Below, in pieces: positions 30,260 to 39,715 of a stretch of 64,000 nt of DNA (the first letter of the stretch is position 1; every line of letters starts with the position of its first letter). Origin of the DNA: Bacteroidales bacterium (GTDB lineage: Bacteria; Bacteroidota; Bacteroidia; Bacteroidales; UBA1715); the NCBI GenBank assembly GCA_016714605.1, contig JADKDL010000005.1, positions 62,001-126,000 on the forward strand, given 5' to 3'. Below the pieces are notes generated by a model. That model saw only the letters and a program-made list of their open reading frames with translations. It was not told the DNA's origin and ran no database searches. Made by a program: the position numbers and the translations under genes.

Positions 30260-32598
30260 TTACTTATAATTATAAGCGTAATTATATCCGTATTCACGAT
30301 TATAACCAAATAGCTTAGAAGCCTGAGGCACATCATTTATTACAAGGTGAAAATTTTCAATCCCACCTTTTTTCATTTCCTTTAAAGCAATTGCAAATGA
30401 AGCTGTTTTTGTCTTATTGTGTCTTACAATAAACAGACAAATATTACAATACTTTGATAGAATGAGTGTATCGCTCACTATTCCAACCGGTGGTGTATCA
30501 ATAAAAACATAGTCGTATTCTAGCGACAAATTATGTAAAAGCTCTTCGCATTTTTTTGTACCTATTAATTCAAGCGGGTTTGGAGGGATAGGACCAGAAA
30601 GAATAATATCTAGATTCTCTGAAACGGTATGTCGTGGAATTTCTGAATACGAAATATTATTCGACAAAAATTTGACACTCCAAGTTCACTTGAATTTTTC
30701 TGAATAAATTCTTGAATTTTGGGTTTTCTCAGATCAAAACCTACAATACATGTTTTTTTATTGTTTAGAGAAAAGCTATGAGCTAAATTACTGCATATAA
30801 AGCTTTTACCTTCATTCATAAACGATGAAGTTATAATGCAAATATTTCCGGTTTCCTTAACCGATGAAAGAAACATGAAATTAGTTCGCAAACTCCTAAG
30901 TGATTCTATAACTGGATTATTATTATCAGCTGATACAAAAGTATATGATTCCTGTTTATTATTTAAAATATGACCTAATATTGGTTTGGAACTCATCTTT
31001 TCAACAATATCATCGTTTGTGATTTTATTATTGAAAAAGCTAAATAGAAATAAGAAAACAACAAAAATGCCGAGTGCTATTAATAAAGCAATTGCGTAAT
31101 TTAACATCTTTCTAGGAGCAATAAGCGTGACCGTATCAGGCGAAGCATAATCTACTATTTCATGGATTGGCATGTTAGATGCTTTTAAGATTTTCATTTC
31201 TGAATGTCTTTTTAGCAAAAACGTATATAGTTCATTGTTTAAGCTGAATTTTCTTTCATATCCAATCAGTTTTCGTCCGGTTTCCGGAAGTTTAGTGATT
31301 TGATTGTTAAGTTTTTTTTCTTCTTTTTCTATTTCATTTATTGCAATATGTGTACTGTTTCTGAGCGAGGTTATATTTTCTACAAGTAGTTTTGTGCATT
31401 TTTCAATGGTCTCAATTTTTTTAGCCATAAAAGGAGTCATCTTTATAGAATTAAATTCCATATCGCTCTTTTCGCTATATGCTTCTGTAAGTTCATTTAT
31501 TAGAGTTATTAAAGTCGGATTATTTATATCCATAGAATTGGGAGATACCAGCTTAGAGTAGTCTTTGTTGTTTTTTAAATAATCTTCCAAATAATCGCAA
31601 TATTTAATTTTTATGAGTAGTGCAGCCTTTTCTTTTTGTAGCGCCTCATATTTCATATAGACCGACTGACTTTGAAAATCATAACTCAAAATGCTTTCTT
31701 CTTTTTTAAATTGTTGAAGTTCAGTTTCTGAATAATCTAGTGAATCAAAAATTTGAGAAATTTGTGTTTCAATTAAATTTATTGTATTGTCGGCAGCGTA
31801 GTTTTGTTTATCTACATCTTTCATTATGAAGTCGTTCAGTAAGGTGTTTAAATACTGAATGCTTTGTCTGTTATTGGTAGATTTAATGCTGAGTTGTAAA
31901 ATATTTGATTCCTTGTCTGTAGTTACTGCAATTTTAAATTTATCACTTACCAAAGAATTTAAAGTGTTAAACTTAAAATAGAATGTATTTTCAGGGGCAG
32001 TTTGAAAGCAATTTTTGACAATTTTAAATTTAAAATTTTTATTTCTGAACACAGCTCCACATTTTATTACAGTATCTATTGCATCAATTAAATCAATTGT
32101 AGAATATTCATAAGTTTCATAGTTATACAAAATTGCAGGTTGTTTTTTGCAAGTAAAACGGTATGTACTATCATCTACAATTTCTATTCGAAAAAGAACA
32201 TTACAATATTGATTATGAGTTAAATCTGCCTCAATTGTAAACGGTGGATTTTGTAAAATTTCGTTAAATTTTATGTTCTCATCAGAGTAATATGAAACAT
32301 ACAAGCCTAGTTTTTTCAAGGTCTTGTATGTAAGGTTTTTAGAGTTTAGAATAGATGCTTGATTATAAGCTGCATCAGAAGTATTACCAAGTATGTTTTG
32401 TTCAATAATATTGTTTATCTGTGTAGATTGATCTTGAATAAGAATAGAAGCCTCTGTCTTATATACATTTAGTGAATTTGAATTAATAATAAAAGCAGTA
32501 CTTAATGCGCACACAAGCAAAATTGCAGCTACATACCAAAATCTTAATGAGATATACAAGTATTTTTTTATATCTATTTCTTCTTCAGTCGTTTCCAT
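30260..32598 (-). CDS. Wzc-like polysaccharide co-polymerase / BY-type tyrosine kinase, one frameshift
   Basis: About 780 residues in two frames. The first frame has a membrane helix at about 14-34, a Wzz-type chain-length domain with long coiled coils (about 60-480), a second helix near 500-520, then an ATP-binding domain. That domain contains MNEGKSFICSNLA (Walker A-like) and CIVGFDLRKP (Walker A'). The second frame contains VFIDTPPVGIVSD (Walker B) and a Tyr-rich tail (YNREYGYNYAYNYK) typical of autophosphorylating bacterial tyrosine kinases. The join is at the T5 run near 30665-30669. Adding one T gives SNFLSNNISYSEIP, as expected. It should control export and chain length of an exopolysaccharide together with the Wza-like lipoprotein, whose gene lies 3 bases upstream. 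Confidence 0.88.
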
Positions 32599-32601
32599 TT
32601 A

Positions 32602-33366
32602 TTATTTGATAAATATAGCTAAAAGTGCAATTGATATTGATGCAATAGAGAGTAGCGCTTGATAAGGGAAAGATTTCGATGCCCATACTTTTGCACCTCT
32701 TGGCTCAATATAAATAACATCGTCAGGTAATATGTAGTAAAACTCCGATTGTAAGATGTTTGTGTCGTTTAAGTCAATATAATGAACGTCTGAACCGGTA
32801 AGTGTTTTTCTAATCAGTTTCACTTTTTTTAAGTTTCCATACATATTTGTACCACCGGCAAGACCAATTGCTTGAAAAATTGTTAACTCTTCTTTATCAA
32901 TTTGGTAAGCACCCGGTTTTTCAACTTCACCTAAAACAGTAACCTGAAAGTTTACGAGTCTTATATAAACACTGCAATCTTTAAAGTATTGGTTTAGTTT
33001 TTCTTGAACCATTTTTTGAGCATCTAAGACGGTAAGTCCTTTCACGTTTATTTTATCGATAAACGAAAATGTTAAATCGCCGTTAGTATCAATTCTATAT
33101 GAATTTAAGTTAGAAAATGTCGGATTCATAAGGGTTGGCAAATCGGCCTGAAAAAACTTGCTTGTTTTTGCATCGGTGCTGGTAACTCTTATATAAAGAT
33201 AATCGCCCGAATTTAATTTATACATTGATGCCTTTTCATTGGCAAACTGCTGAGAAGATTCATTGCCTGCATTTTTCTGAAGCATCTTTACTTTACTCAA
33301 ATTTACGCATGAGCTACCGAGAAAAATTATTAATATTGATAAGTAGCATAAAGTAGTTTTTTTCAT
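32602..33366 (-). CDS. Wza-like polysaccharide export outer-membrane lipoprotein
   Basis: 254 residues. A lipoprotein signal ends in FLGSSC with Cys20 as the lipid anchor. A polysaccharide export (PES) domain follows at about 50-135 (SGDYLYIRVTSTD, DLTFSFIDKINVKGLT), then an SLBB-type domain at about 140-215 (VTVLGEVEKPGAY, LAGGTNMYGNLKKV). A C-terminal hydrophobic helix lies at about 235-252. This is the outer-membrane channel component for capsule or exopolysaccharide secretion. It is 3 bases from the Wzc-like gene and 11 bases from the upstream SPOR-like gene, so the three form one operon. No glycosyltransferases or polymerase genes are within the window, so the sugar being exported is unknown. 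Confidence 0.92.
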   Translation of the reverse strand: MKKTTLCYLSILIIFLGSSCVNLSKVKMLQKNAGNESSQQFANEKASMYKLNSGDYLYIRVTSTDAKTSKFFQADLPTLMNPTFSNLNSYRIDTNGDLTFSFIDKINVKGLTVLDAQKMVQEKLNQYFKDCSVYIRLVNFQVTVLGEVEKPGAYQIDKEELTIFQAIGLAGGTNMYGNLKKVKLIRKTLTGSDVHYIDLNDTNILQSEFYYILPDDVIYIEPRGAKVWASKSFPYQALLSIASISIALLAIFIK

Positions 33367-33377
33367 GAGTTTATGTT

Positions 33378-35288
33378 TTAATTATTGAGGTTTTTAGTTA
33401 AATTTTCTTGCGATATTAATTCATCATTTTCATATAGTAACAGCGTTATTTGCTCTTTGTATATTTCTGAAAATTTTGAAATAGCATTTGTTTTATTCCC
33501 TACAACCGGAATAAGATATTTATAGAAACCATTTTCCAAAATTTCTCTTACTTCTGCAGGCTTTTCAACCATTTGTTTTATTTCATTTTTTGCTAATTGA
33601 ATTTTTGAAACTTCAAGTAGTAAATAATATACTTGTCTTTTCTCTGAATTATATTTTTGGACCGAATTGTAAAGAATCTGTCGTTTCCCATCTGTGTTGT
33701 ATGCAACTACAAATGCCCCTTTGCTTTTTACTGTTTGTTGAATATCTCTAACCATTTTATAGGTAAATGTTTTGCCTACATAGTATTTATACCAACCATC
33801 TTCATAAGACCATTTTACAACCTCCGAACCCGAATATAAAAGTTGCATAGTGCTCGATGAAATTGGCACTTTGTGAGCTGCAACTTGAACTGCAAATGTT
33901 GGATTCATTTCAAAAGTTTCTTTTCCGTAGATTTCTGTACCATATCCGGTTTTTGTTTTTGCAGAATAGCTTGTGGTAGTTTCTTGTGAAACTGAATTAT
34001 TTGAAATTTGATTTTTTTGTGAGATTTCATTTCTTGGAATTTCTTCTTCTCCTACCTTAGATATTATTGTCTTATAGGCCGAGAATTTTGTTTTATATTT
34101 TTCAACTTCCGAAAAAGTGGTAAACGGACTAACAATGTAAGTAATTCTATTCTGTTCTTTAATTACATCAATCTGTTTATTCTCAATATATAAGGTCTTA
34201 AGTGTTTCTTGACTAAGGGTATTTTCTGTCAAAATTATTTTAAGTTCATAAGAGGCTGGTATTGTTGATTGGTTGATTGTTGCTGTAGGAACAGTTTTTA
34301 CGGTTGTTTTGTTTGCTTCTGACTTAATATTATTATTTGAAGAGATAGAATTATTTGAATTATTATTTGAATTATTATTTGAATTATTATTTGAATTAAA
34401 GACCTTATCACTACCTCCATTGTCTGCAATGATTTGCTCTTCTTGTATTTTATTTGAATTATCGGGTTCTAAGTTTGCTAATTCTATATATGATTTTTTC
34501 TCTGTATTTATAAGGCTAATGTTTTCTATATCAGAGTTTTTAGTGTAATCAAATTCGGTAGAATCAAAGAAGTATTTTTCCCAAACAGCTCTATCATAGT
34601 TTCTTTGAAGCAAAAGATATTGCAAAACAGAAACCGTATCGCCATTTTGCATATATGTATTATATCTATCAATAATATCTTGATTTATTAATGCCTTATC
34701 TGCTCTTTCTTCAATGGCTGCTGTATAGCTTACCGTATTGCTCGTAGATTTTTTTATAATTAAATCGTAGGCAAGTTCCAACTGCGAAATTGCATTTAAT
34801 TGCATTTCATTTGCTTCAACTATTTTTAGCCATTTATCCCACTTTTCATTTATAATATCGGCATCTTCAAGATTTGTAGCGGCTCGTATGAAAAGTTCAT
34901 CGCTGCTATTTATTATTAATTTGGTTTTTATTGATAAATCTTCAGTGAGATTAACTAATTCCAGTTCTAATTTTTTATTCAGATAAATTCTAAGTTCGTT
35001 CCATATTTCATTATACAATGTCATTGCAGAAATTCCTTTTGTATAAGCATTGTCTTCTATAGCTGGGTTAATAGAATCTTTTGATTGACTACTCATGTCT
35101 TGTAGCATTGAATTTACTTCAACCATTATTGCGTTTGCCTTAACGTGTTTTTCATCTAGCAAACTGAGAGATATGTCGTTGTATTTTATTTTGAAGTCCT
35201 GCATTTCCTGCGAAAATGAGGAAGTATTAAATACCAAAACGCACAATAAAATGAGTAAAGTATTTAAAAAAGGACTTTTTTTATTCAT
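33378..35288 (-). CDS. Secreted SPOR-like repeat protein of the exopolysaccharide operon
   Basis: 636 residues from the ATG at 35288 (MNKKSPFLNTLL). The frame is open further upstream, but only the later start gives a signal peptide, which ends near FSQ. A helical region of about 30-260 is followed by an Asn/Ser low-complexity linker (about 300-325, NNNS repeats). Then come four SPOR-like units of the sort found in peptidoglycan-binding proteins: about 345-415, 465-540 (PTFAVQVAAHKVPIS to GKTFTYKMVRDIQQTVK), 545-580 and 585-630. The function is unknown. Its place directly upstream of the Wza- and Wzc-like genes suggests a periplasmic or cell-wall partner of the export machine. The SPOR assignment is from the general pattern, not from a search. 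Confidence 0.65.
   Translation of the reverse strand: MNKKSPFLNTLLILLCVLVFNTSSFSQEMQDFKIKYNDISLSLLDEKHVKANAIMVEVNSMLQDMSSQSKDSINPAIEDNAYTKGISAMTLYNEIWNELRIYLNKKLELELVNLTEDLSIKTKLIINSSDELFIRAATNLEDADIINEKWDKWLKIVEANEMQLNAISQLELAYDLIIKKSTSNTVSYTAAIEERADKALINQDIIDRYNTYMQNGDTVSVLQYLLLQRNYDRAVWEKYFFDSTEFDYTKNSDIENISLINTEKKSYIELANLEPDNSNKIQEEQIIADNGGSDKVFNSNNNSNNNSNNNSNNSISSNNNIKSEANKTTVKTVPTATINQSTIPASYELKIILTENTLSQETLKTLYIENKQIDVIKEQNRITYIVSPFTTFSEVEKYKTKFSAYKTIISKVGEEEIPRNEISQKNQISNNSVSQETTTSYSAKTKTGYGTEIYGKETFEMNPTFAVQVAAHKVPISSSTMQLLYSGSEVVKWSYEDGWYKYYVGKTFTYKMVRDIQQTVKSKGAFVVAYNTDGKRQILYNSVQKYNSEKRQVYYLLLEVSKIQLAKNEIKQMVEKPAEVREILENGFYKYLIPVVGNKTNAISKFSEIYKEQITLLLYENDELISQENLTKNLNN
34349..34396. 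repeat. In-frame 12-bp tandem repeat coding for Asn-Asn-Asn-Ser
   Basis: GAATTATTATTT repeats about four times within the SPOR-like gene and encodes the NNNS linker. It is a whole number of codons, so gain or loss of a unit would keep the frame. Confidence 0.8.
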
Positions 35289-35570
35289 ATCAATTGTTAT
35301 TTCAGTTTTTGTATATGGGTAAATGTACTGCATTTGATTTGTGTAGACAGTAAATAAAACAATGAGTTTTTTAATGTAAAAGCAAAAAATCAAATAGCTT
35401 AAATATTGATTCGAATCATTTTTTAAGGTGACAAAATCAACTTTATGGTTATGTTTTTAAATTTTAGATAGAACTTTTATTTGTTTAAGAAGCTTTGTTT
35501 TTGCACCCTAGGTAATTATTTCCATGCTAATATTTATTAATTATTTTTTTAAAACTTTTTTATGCAAAGA

Positions 35571-35602
35571 TTTGCAATGCATAGAAAAGCTATGTATATT
35601 TG
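35571..35602 (+). promoter_or_regulatory. Complete Bacteroidota promoter for a nearly leaderless padR transcript
   Basis: TTTG (35571-35574), a 20-base spacer and TATATTTG (35595-35602) match the Bacteroidota sigma-ABfr consensus exactly. Transcription would start about 4-8 bases after the -7 box, at or within a base or two of the ATG at 35607. Confidence 0.65.
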
Positions 35603-35606
35603 TTCT

Positions 35607-35930
35607 ATGCAAACAGAATTACTAAAAGGAACATTATCTACAATTATTCTCAAGCTATTGGCAGAGAATGGTAGAATGTATGGGTATCAGATTACTCAGA
35701 AGATAAAAGAAATAAGCGAAGGAAAAATATTAGTTAAAGAAGGCTCTCTTTATCCGGCTTTGTTTAAACTTAAAGAGGAGGGATGGGTTGAAACAGAAGA
35801 GGAAAATATTGGTAAGAGAGTACGTCGTTACTATTCTCTTACGAGTTTAGGCGTTTTAGAAGCTCAAAGACGACTAAATGAAATATTTCTTTTCATTGAA
35901 TTATTGCATAAATTATTCGATAAATCATAG
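35607..35930 (+). CDS. PadR-family transcriptional regulator
   Basis: 107 residues from the ATG at 35607. The frame is open to 35562, but MQTELLKGTLSTIILKLLAE is the family start. It is a winged-helix regulator with the PadR signature YGYQITQKIKEISEGKILVKEGSLYPALFKLKEEGWVE (about 25-60) and a short C-terminal dimerisation helix (LEAQRRLNEIFLFIELLHKL). Most PadR proteins repress a neighbouring operon and respond to small aromatic or membrane-active compounds. Here the likely target is its own operon with the following membrane-protein gene, 46 bases downstream. It has a clear promoter that overlaps the start codon. Confidence 0.92.
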   Translation: MQTELLKGTLSTIILKLLAENGRMYGYQITQKIKEISEGKILVKEGSLYPALFKLKEEGWVETEEENIGKRVRRYYSLTSLGVLEAQRRLNEIFLFIELLHKLFDKS

Positions 35931-35976
35931 AAGGTAGCATAAAAGAATAGTTAAAAAAACATAAAAAGATAAACAC

Positions 35977-36574
35977 ATGAAACAACTCAGTACAGAGCAA
36001 GTAAATTTTATTGCAAAAAAAATTGAAAGTGGAGAAATTAGCTCCAAAGAATTATATAGTGACCTATTAGATCATTTCTGTTGTGTCATAGAAGAGGAAA
36101 TCAATAAGAATGTCTCTTTTGATGATGCATATAAAAAAGCATGTTTACAAATATGCCCTGATGGTCTTGAAGAAATTCAGCAAGAGTTATTAAATTCTAA
36201 ATCTATAAAACGTATGAAAAATTCTACAGTTACCCTTGGCATAGTTGCCATTTCAACTGCATGTGTCGGTGTTTGGTTTAAAATGTTTCATTGGCCTGCT
36301 GCTAACATCTTTATATTCACTGCACTTACCCTTCTTTGTCTTGGTTTTTTGCCAATGTATTTTTTCTATTCTTATAAGCAAGATTTAACAAAAGCGTTGT
36401 TCCCAAAAGAAAAATATCTTTGGTTTTGTGAGTATTTCTCTAATTGCAATCGCATGTGTTTGTAAGTTATTTCATGTTCCAGGAACCATGATTTTATTTC
36501 TTTTAGGTTTTCTTATGCTTAACCTTTTTTATTTACCGTATGTCTTTTTTAAAAAATATAGAAAAATTGAGTAA
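35977..36574 (+). CDS. PadR-linked membrane protein with duplicated TM-hairpin, one frameshift
   Basis: About 198 residues after correction. A cytoplasmic N-terminal part (about 1-80) carries DLLDHFCCVIEEE and a LEEIQQELL helix. Such segments recur in Bacteroidota proteins next to PadR genes. Two membrane hairpins follow. The first contains WFKMFHWPAANIF and ends FLPMYFFYSYK. The second contains CKLFHVPGTMILF and ends YLPYVFFKKYRK. They look like an internal duplication. The frame breaks near 36420 (T4 run in TGGTTTTGTG), after which the second hairpin is in another frame and ends at 36574. The function is unknown. By position it is probably the PadR target. Confidence 0.75.
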
Positions 36575-36770
36575 TTGAACCCTTTTTTTTTGCTTAATTA
36601 ACAACCATTTAGGTCAATTTTAATGAAATTGATTTAAGTGGTTGTTTTGTATTATTATGAATCTCTCCTTTTAATAATTATATACCCTCACTTATTAGCA
36701 TGAAGCTGTTTTATAAAATATTTTTTTTGTTTATATTTCACGCTCATTTATAAATGAAATTTTGTACAGA

Positions 36771-38948
36771 ATGAAAAAAATATTTTTCCTTGTTATCTTG
36801 CTGTCGTCTAAATATATATATGCAGACGAAGGCATGTGGTTGCTTACTATGATAAAGTCGTTAAACTTGCAATCAAAAGGGTTTAACTTAAGTGAAGATG
36901 ATATTTATGCCATAAATAAAAGCAGCTTGAAAGATGCTGTTATTGGTTTAGGCTTTGAAGATAGAGCTTTTCGTTTCTTTTGTACTGCAGAAATTGTTTC
37001 TGATCAGGGACTGTTGTTTACCAATCATCACTGTGGTTTCGATATGATTCAGAAGCACTCAAGTGTTGAAAATAATCTTTTGGAAAATGGTTTTTGGGCT
37101 AAAAATAATGCCGAAGAGCTGCCAAATGAAGGTATTACAGCAAGTTACATGGTTTCTATGTATGATGTAAGTTCCCGAATTCTCAGTCAAATACCCGATA
37201 CTTTAAGCGATAGTAAAAAAGATCAATATCTAGATTCTTTAATTACTATTGTAGTAAATTCTGTTGAGGATACTTCTCATTATTCTGCTTCGGTAAAACC
37301 TTTTTTTGAAGCCAATAAGTATTATCTATTTGTTTATGAGACTTTTAAAGATGTTAGATTGGTAGGAACTCCTCCTAGTTCTATTGGCAAATTTGGTGGT
37401 GATACAGACAACTGGATGTGGCCAAGACATACCGGAGATTTCTGTATATTAAGGATTTATGCCAGTGCCGATGGTAAACCTGCTCCTTATTCCGAGTCTA
37501 ATATTCCATATAAACCAAAACATCATTTTCCAATATCGCTTAAGGGTTACAAAAATGGCGATTTCTCTATGATTATGGGCTTTCCTGGGTCTACTGATAG
37601 ATACGAAACTTCTTCGGGAATAGAACAAATGTATGAGGTCTTGAATAAGCCTGCAATCAAAATGAGAACGCAAGTGCTTGATATCTATAAGAAATATATG
37701 GATGCTGATGAGCAATTGAATATAAAATACTCATCTAAAAAACAGCAAATTAGTAATTATTGGAAATATTATATTGGTCAAAATAGGGCAATTACAGCAT
37801 TGTCTGTTATTGAAAATAAGAAGTTGGCAGAAGATAAACTATTATCTGTAATTACTGGCGATTCTATTCTAAATGCAAAATATTCAGATGTTTTTAAGAA
37901 TATAGATTCTATATATAATTTGCTGCGAGAATTGAATTATGTAAATCAAAATTTTTATGAAGGTATAATTGGGGTATCAGATATGTTGTTACTACCTTAT
38001 AGCTTACTGCAATTTGTAGGTTCTTTTGATGCTAATGAAATGAATGATAGTGTTTTGGTAGCCAGTTTGGAAAGAATTAGAGTTTCAATGTTGCAAGAGT
38101 TGAGTAATATTGATTTTGATTTGGAAGTTACTGTTTTAGCCAATCAAATTTCAACATTTTCTGAGGATGTTCCTGCAAAATATCATCCTTCATTTGTGAA
38201 AGAAATCAATAAAAAATATAAAGATAATTCTTTGGAATATCTTAAAAAAACATTGAGCAAATCGAACTTTATCACTGAAGAGAAAATTAATATGCTTTTA
38301 GGTGTTACAACGGTTGCTCAATTCAAGAAAAACATAAAAGCCATTGATAAAGATCCTTTGTTTGTAATGCTTAAAGATGTTTTAAGTACATACAGGCTGT
38401 TGAGAAAAACGTCTATTCCTTTACGCGATAAACTTGCAGAATATAAAAAAGATTATCTCAATATACTTTTGCTTACTCAAGATACCTTAAAAATGTATCC
38501 TGATGCAAACTCCACGCTTCGGTTGAGTTATGGTTCAATTGGAGATTATAAGCCAAGAGATGCTGTTCATTATAAGCATTTTACGGTGTTTGAAGGTGTA
38601 ATGCAGAAAGAAGACCCGAAATCTGATGAGTTTTTTGTTGATGAAAAACTAAAACAGTTGTATAAGTCTGCCGATTATGGTAGATATGAGCAAGATGGAA
38701 CGGTACCTGTTTGCTTTATCAGCAATAATGATATAACCGGAGGCAATTCTGGTAGTCCGGTTTTAAATGCAAAGGGCGAACTTATTGGTATTGCATTCGA
38801 TGGAAATTGGGAAGCTTTGAGTTGCGATATCCTTTTTGAAAAACAACTGCAAAAGACTATTAATGTTGATATTAGATATGTACTATTTATTATTGACAAG
38901 TTTGCTGATGCTCAAAATATAATCAAAGAACTCACCATTAATGAGTAA
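36771..38948 (+). CDS. S46-family dipeptidyl-peptidase, DPP7-like specificity
   Basis: 725 residues from the ATG at 36771 (MKKIFFLVILL). A TTG three codons upstream is in frame but unlikely. A signal peptide ends near YIYA and the mature enzyme starts DEGMW, as in periplasmic S46 peptidases. The catalytic His is His87 (FTNHHCG), the Asp is in PRHTGDF (about 223), and the Ser is Ser660 (GGNSGSP). Gly678 in FDGNWEA sits 18 residues after the Ser. In this family Gly at this place marks DPP7 (hydrophobic or broad P1) and Arg marks DPP11 (acidic P1). It removes dipeptides from peptide N-termini in the periplasm, supporting amino-acid fermentation. It overlaps rnhA by 8 bases. Confidence 0.92.
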   Translation: MKKIFFLVILLSSKYIYADEGMWLLTMIKSLNLQSKGFNLSEDDIYAINKSSLKDAVIGLGFEDRAFRFFCTAEIVSDQGLLFTNHHCGFDMIQKHSSVENNLLENGFWAKNNAEELPNEGITASYMVSMYDVSSRILSQIPDTLSDSKKDQYLDSLITIVVNSVEDTSHYSASVKPFFEANKYYLFVYETFKDVRLVGTPPSSIGKFGGDTDNWMWPRHTGDFCILRIYASADGKPAPYSESNIPYKPKHHFPISLKGYKNGDFSMIMGFPGSTDRYETSSGIEQMYEVLNKPAIKMRTQVLDIYKKYMDADEQLNIKYSSKKQQISNYWKYYIGQNRAITALSVIENKKLAEDKLLSVITGDSILNAKYSDVFKNIDSIYNLLRELNYVNQNFYEGIIGVSDMLLLPYSLLQFVGSFDANEMNDSVLVASLERIRVSMLQELSNIDFDLEVTVLANQISTFSEDVPAKYHPSFVKEINKKYKDNSLEYLKKTLSKSNFITEEKINMLLGVTTVAQFKKNIKAIDKDPLFVMLKDVLSTYRLLRKTSIPLRDKLAEYKKDYLNILLLTQDTLKMYPDANSTLRLSYGSIGDYKPRDAVHYKHFTVFEGVMQKEDPKSDEFFVDEKLKQLYKSADYGRYEQDGTVPVCFISNNDITGGNSGSPVLNAKGELIGIAFDGNWEALSCDILFEKQLQKTINVDIRYVLFIIDKFADAQNIIKELTINE

Positions 38949-39408
38949 CGCAATTGTTATTTATACTGATGGTGCTGCAAGTGGCAACCCTGGTCCGGGT
39001 GGTTATGGTGCTGTTTTAATGTCTGGGCCTCACAGGAAGGAACTATCTGAGGGATACAGGAATACAACCAACAACAGAATGGAGCTTCTTGCTGCTATTG
39101 TAGCTTTGGAAGCAATAAAAGTAGAGAATGCTTCGGTTACTATTTTTTCAGACTCAAAATATGTTATTGATAGCGTAGAGAAAGGTTGGCTTCGTAATTG
39201 GTTAAAAACAGATTTTAAGGGAAAGAAAAACAAAGACTTATGGCTTAGGTTTCATAAAGTTTATACAAAACATAAAATCTCTTTTGTCTGGGTCAAAGGT
39301 CATGCTAACGTCAGAGAAAATGAAGTCTGCGACCAGTTGGCCGTTGCTGCATCTAAGCAAAAAAACTTGAAAGTAGACTCAGGTTATGAATCTGGTTTGT
39401 ATAATTGA
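38941..39408 (+). CDS. rnhA: Ribonuclease HI
   Basis: 155 residues, the normal length. It cleaves the RNA strand of RNA-DNA hybrids. Active-site residues are Asp10 (YTDGAASGNPGPGGYG), Glu48 (NNRMELLA), Asp71 (FSDSKYV) and Asp131 (NEVCDQLA), with His121 in VKGHANVREN. The basic substrate-contact segment TDFKGKKNKDLW is also present. It starts 8 bases inside the end of the upstream peptidase gene, so the two are translationally coupled although their functions are unrelated. Confidence 0.95.
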   Translation: MSNAIVIYTDGAASGNPGPGGYGAVLMSGPHRKELSEGYRNTTNNRMELLAAIVALEAIKVENASVTIFSDSKYVIDSVEKGWLRNWLKTDFKGKKNKDLWLRFHKVYTKHKISFVWVKGHANVRENEVCDQLAVAASKQKNLKVDSGYESGLYN

Positions 39409-39715
39409 GCATTTAAAACAGAGACTATATCTTACTGATTTATTATTGTTGATAATTTTTTTCTCATAAGATTTTTTTTTCGTATGATTTAAATCTAAGC
39501 TTTCACTACCTTTGTAAGTGTGCATTACTATATGCCGAATCTTTTTAATGCCAAAAGTCTGTTGTTTCTTAATTTAACCATGTTTTTTTGGGGTTTGACA
39601 GAGACATTAATTATAAACTAAGGCTCTGTATTTCAAAGAGTATAATGTTTAATTTCAGATTTTTGTTAGTAGATAAAATTAAGGCAAAAAATGTAGTAGT
39701 TAATATTCAAATATT
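39409..39715. other. Leader region of parE with a -7 box and a possible 29-codon reading frame
   Basis: TACCTTTG at 39507-39514 fits the Bacteroidota -7 box for rightward transcription, without a matching -33 TTTG. A short frame at 39532-39621 (MPNLFNAKSLLFLNLTMFFW and onward) begins 17 bases downstream of the box. It encodes a hydrophobic 29-residue peptide, which may be chance. The transcript leader before parE would be about 200 bases. No known riboswitch was recognised. Confidence 0.4.

Noticed and set aside
30260..30667. Separate small ParA-like ATPase gene
   Set aside because: It lacks Walker A and starts mid-domain. It is the C-terminal end of the Wzc-like protein displaced by a T-run frameshift.
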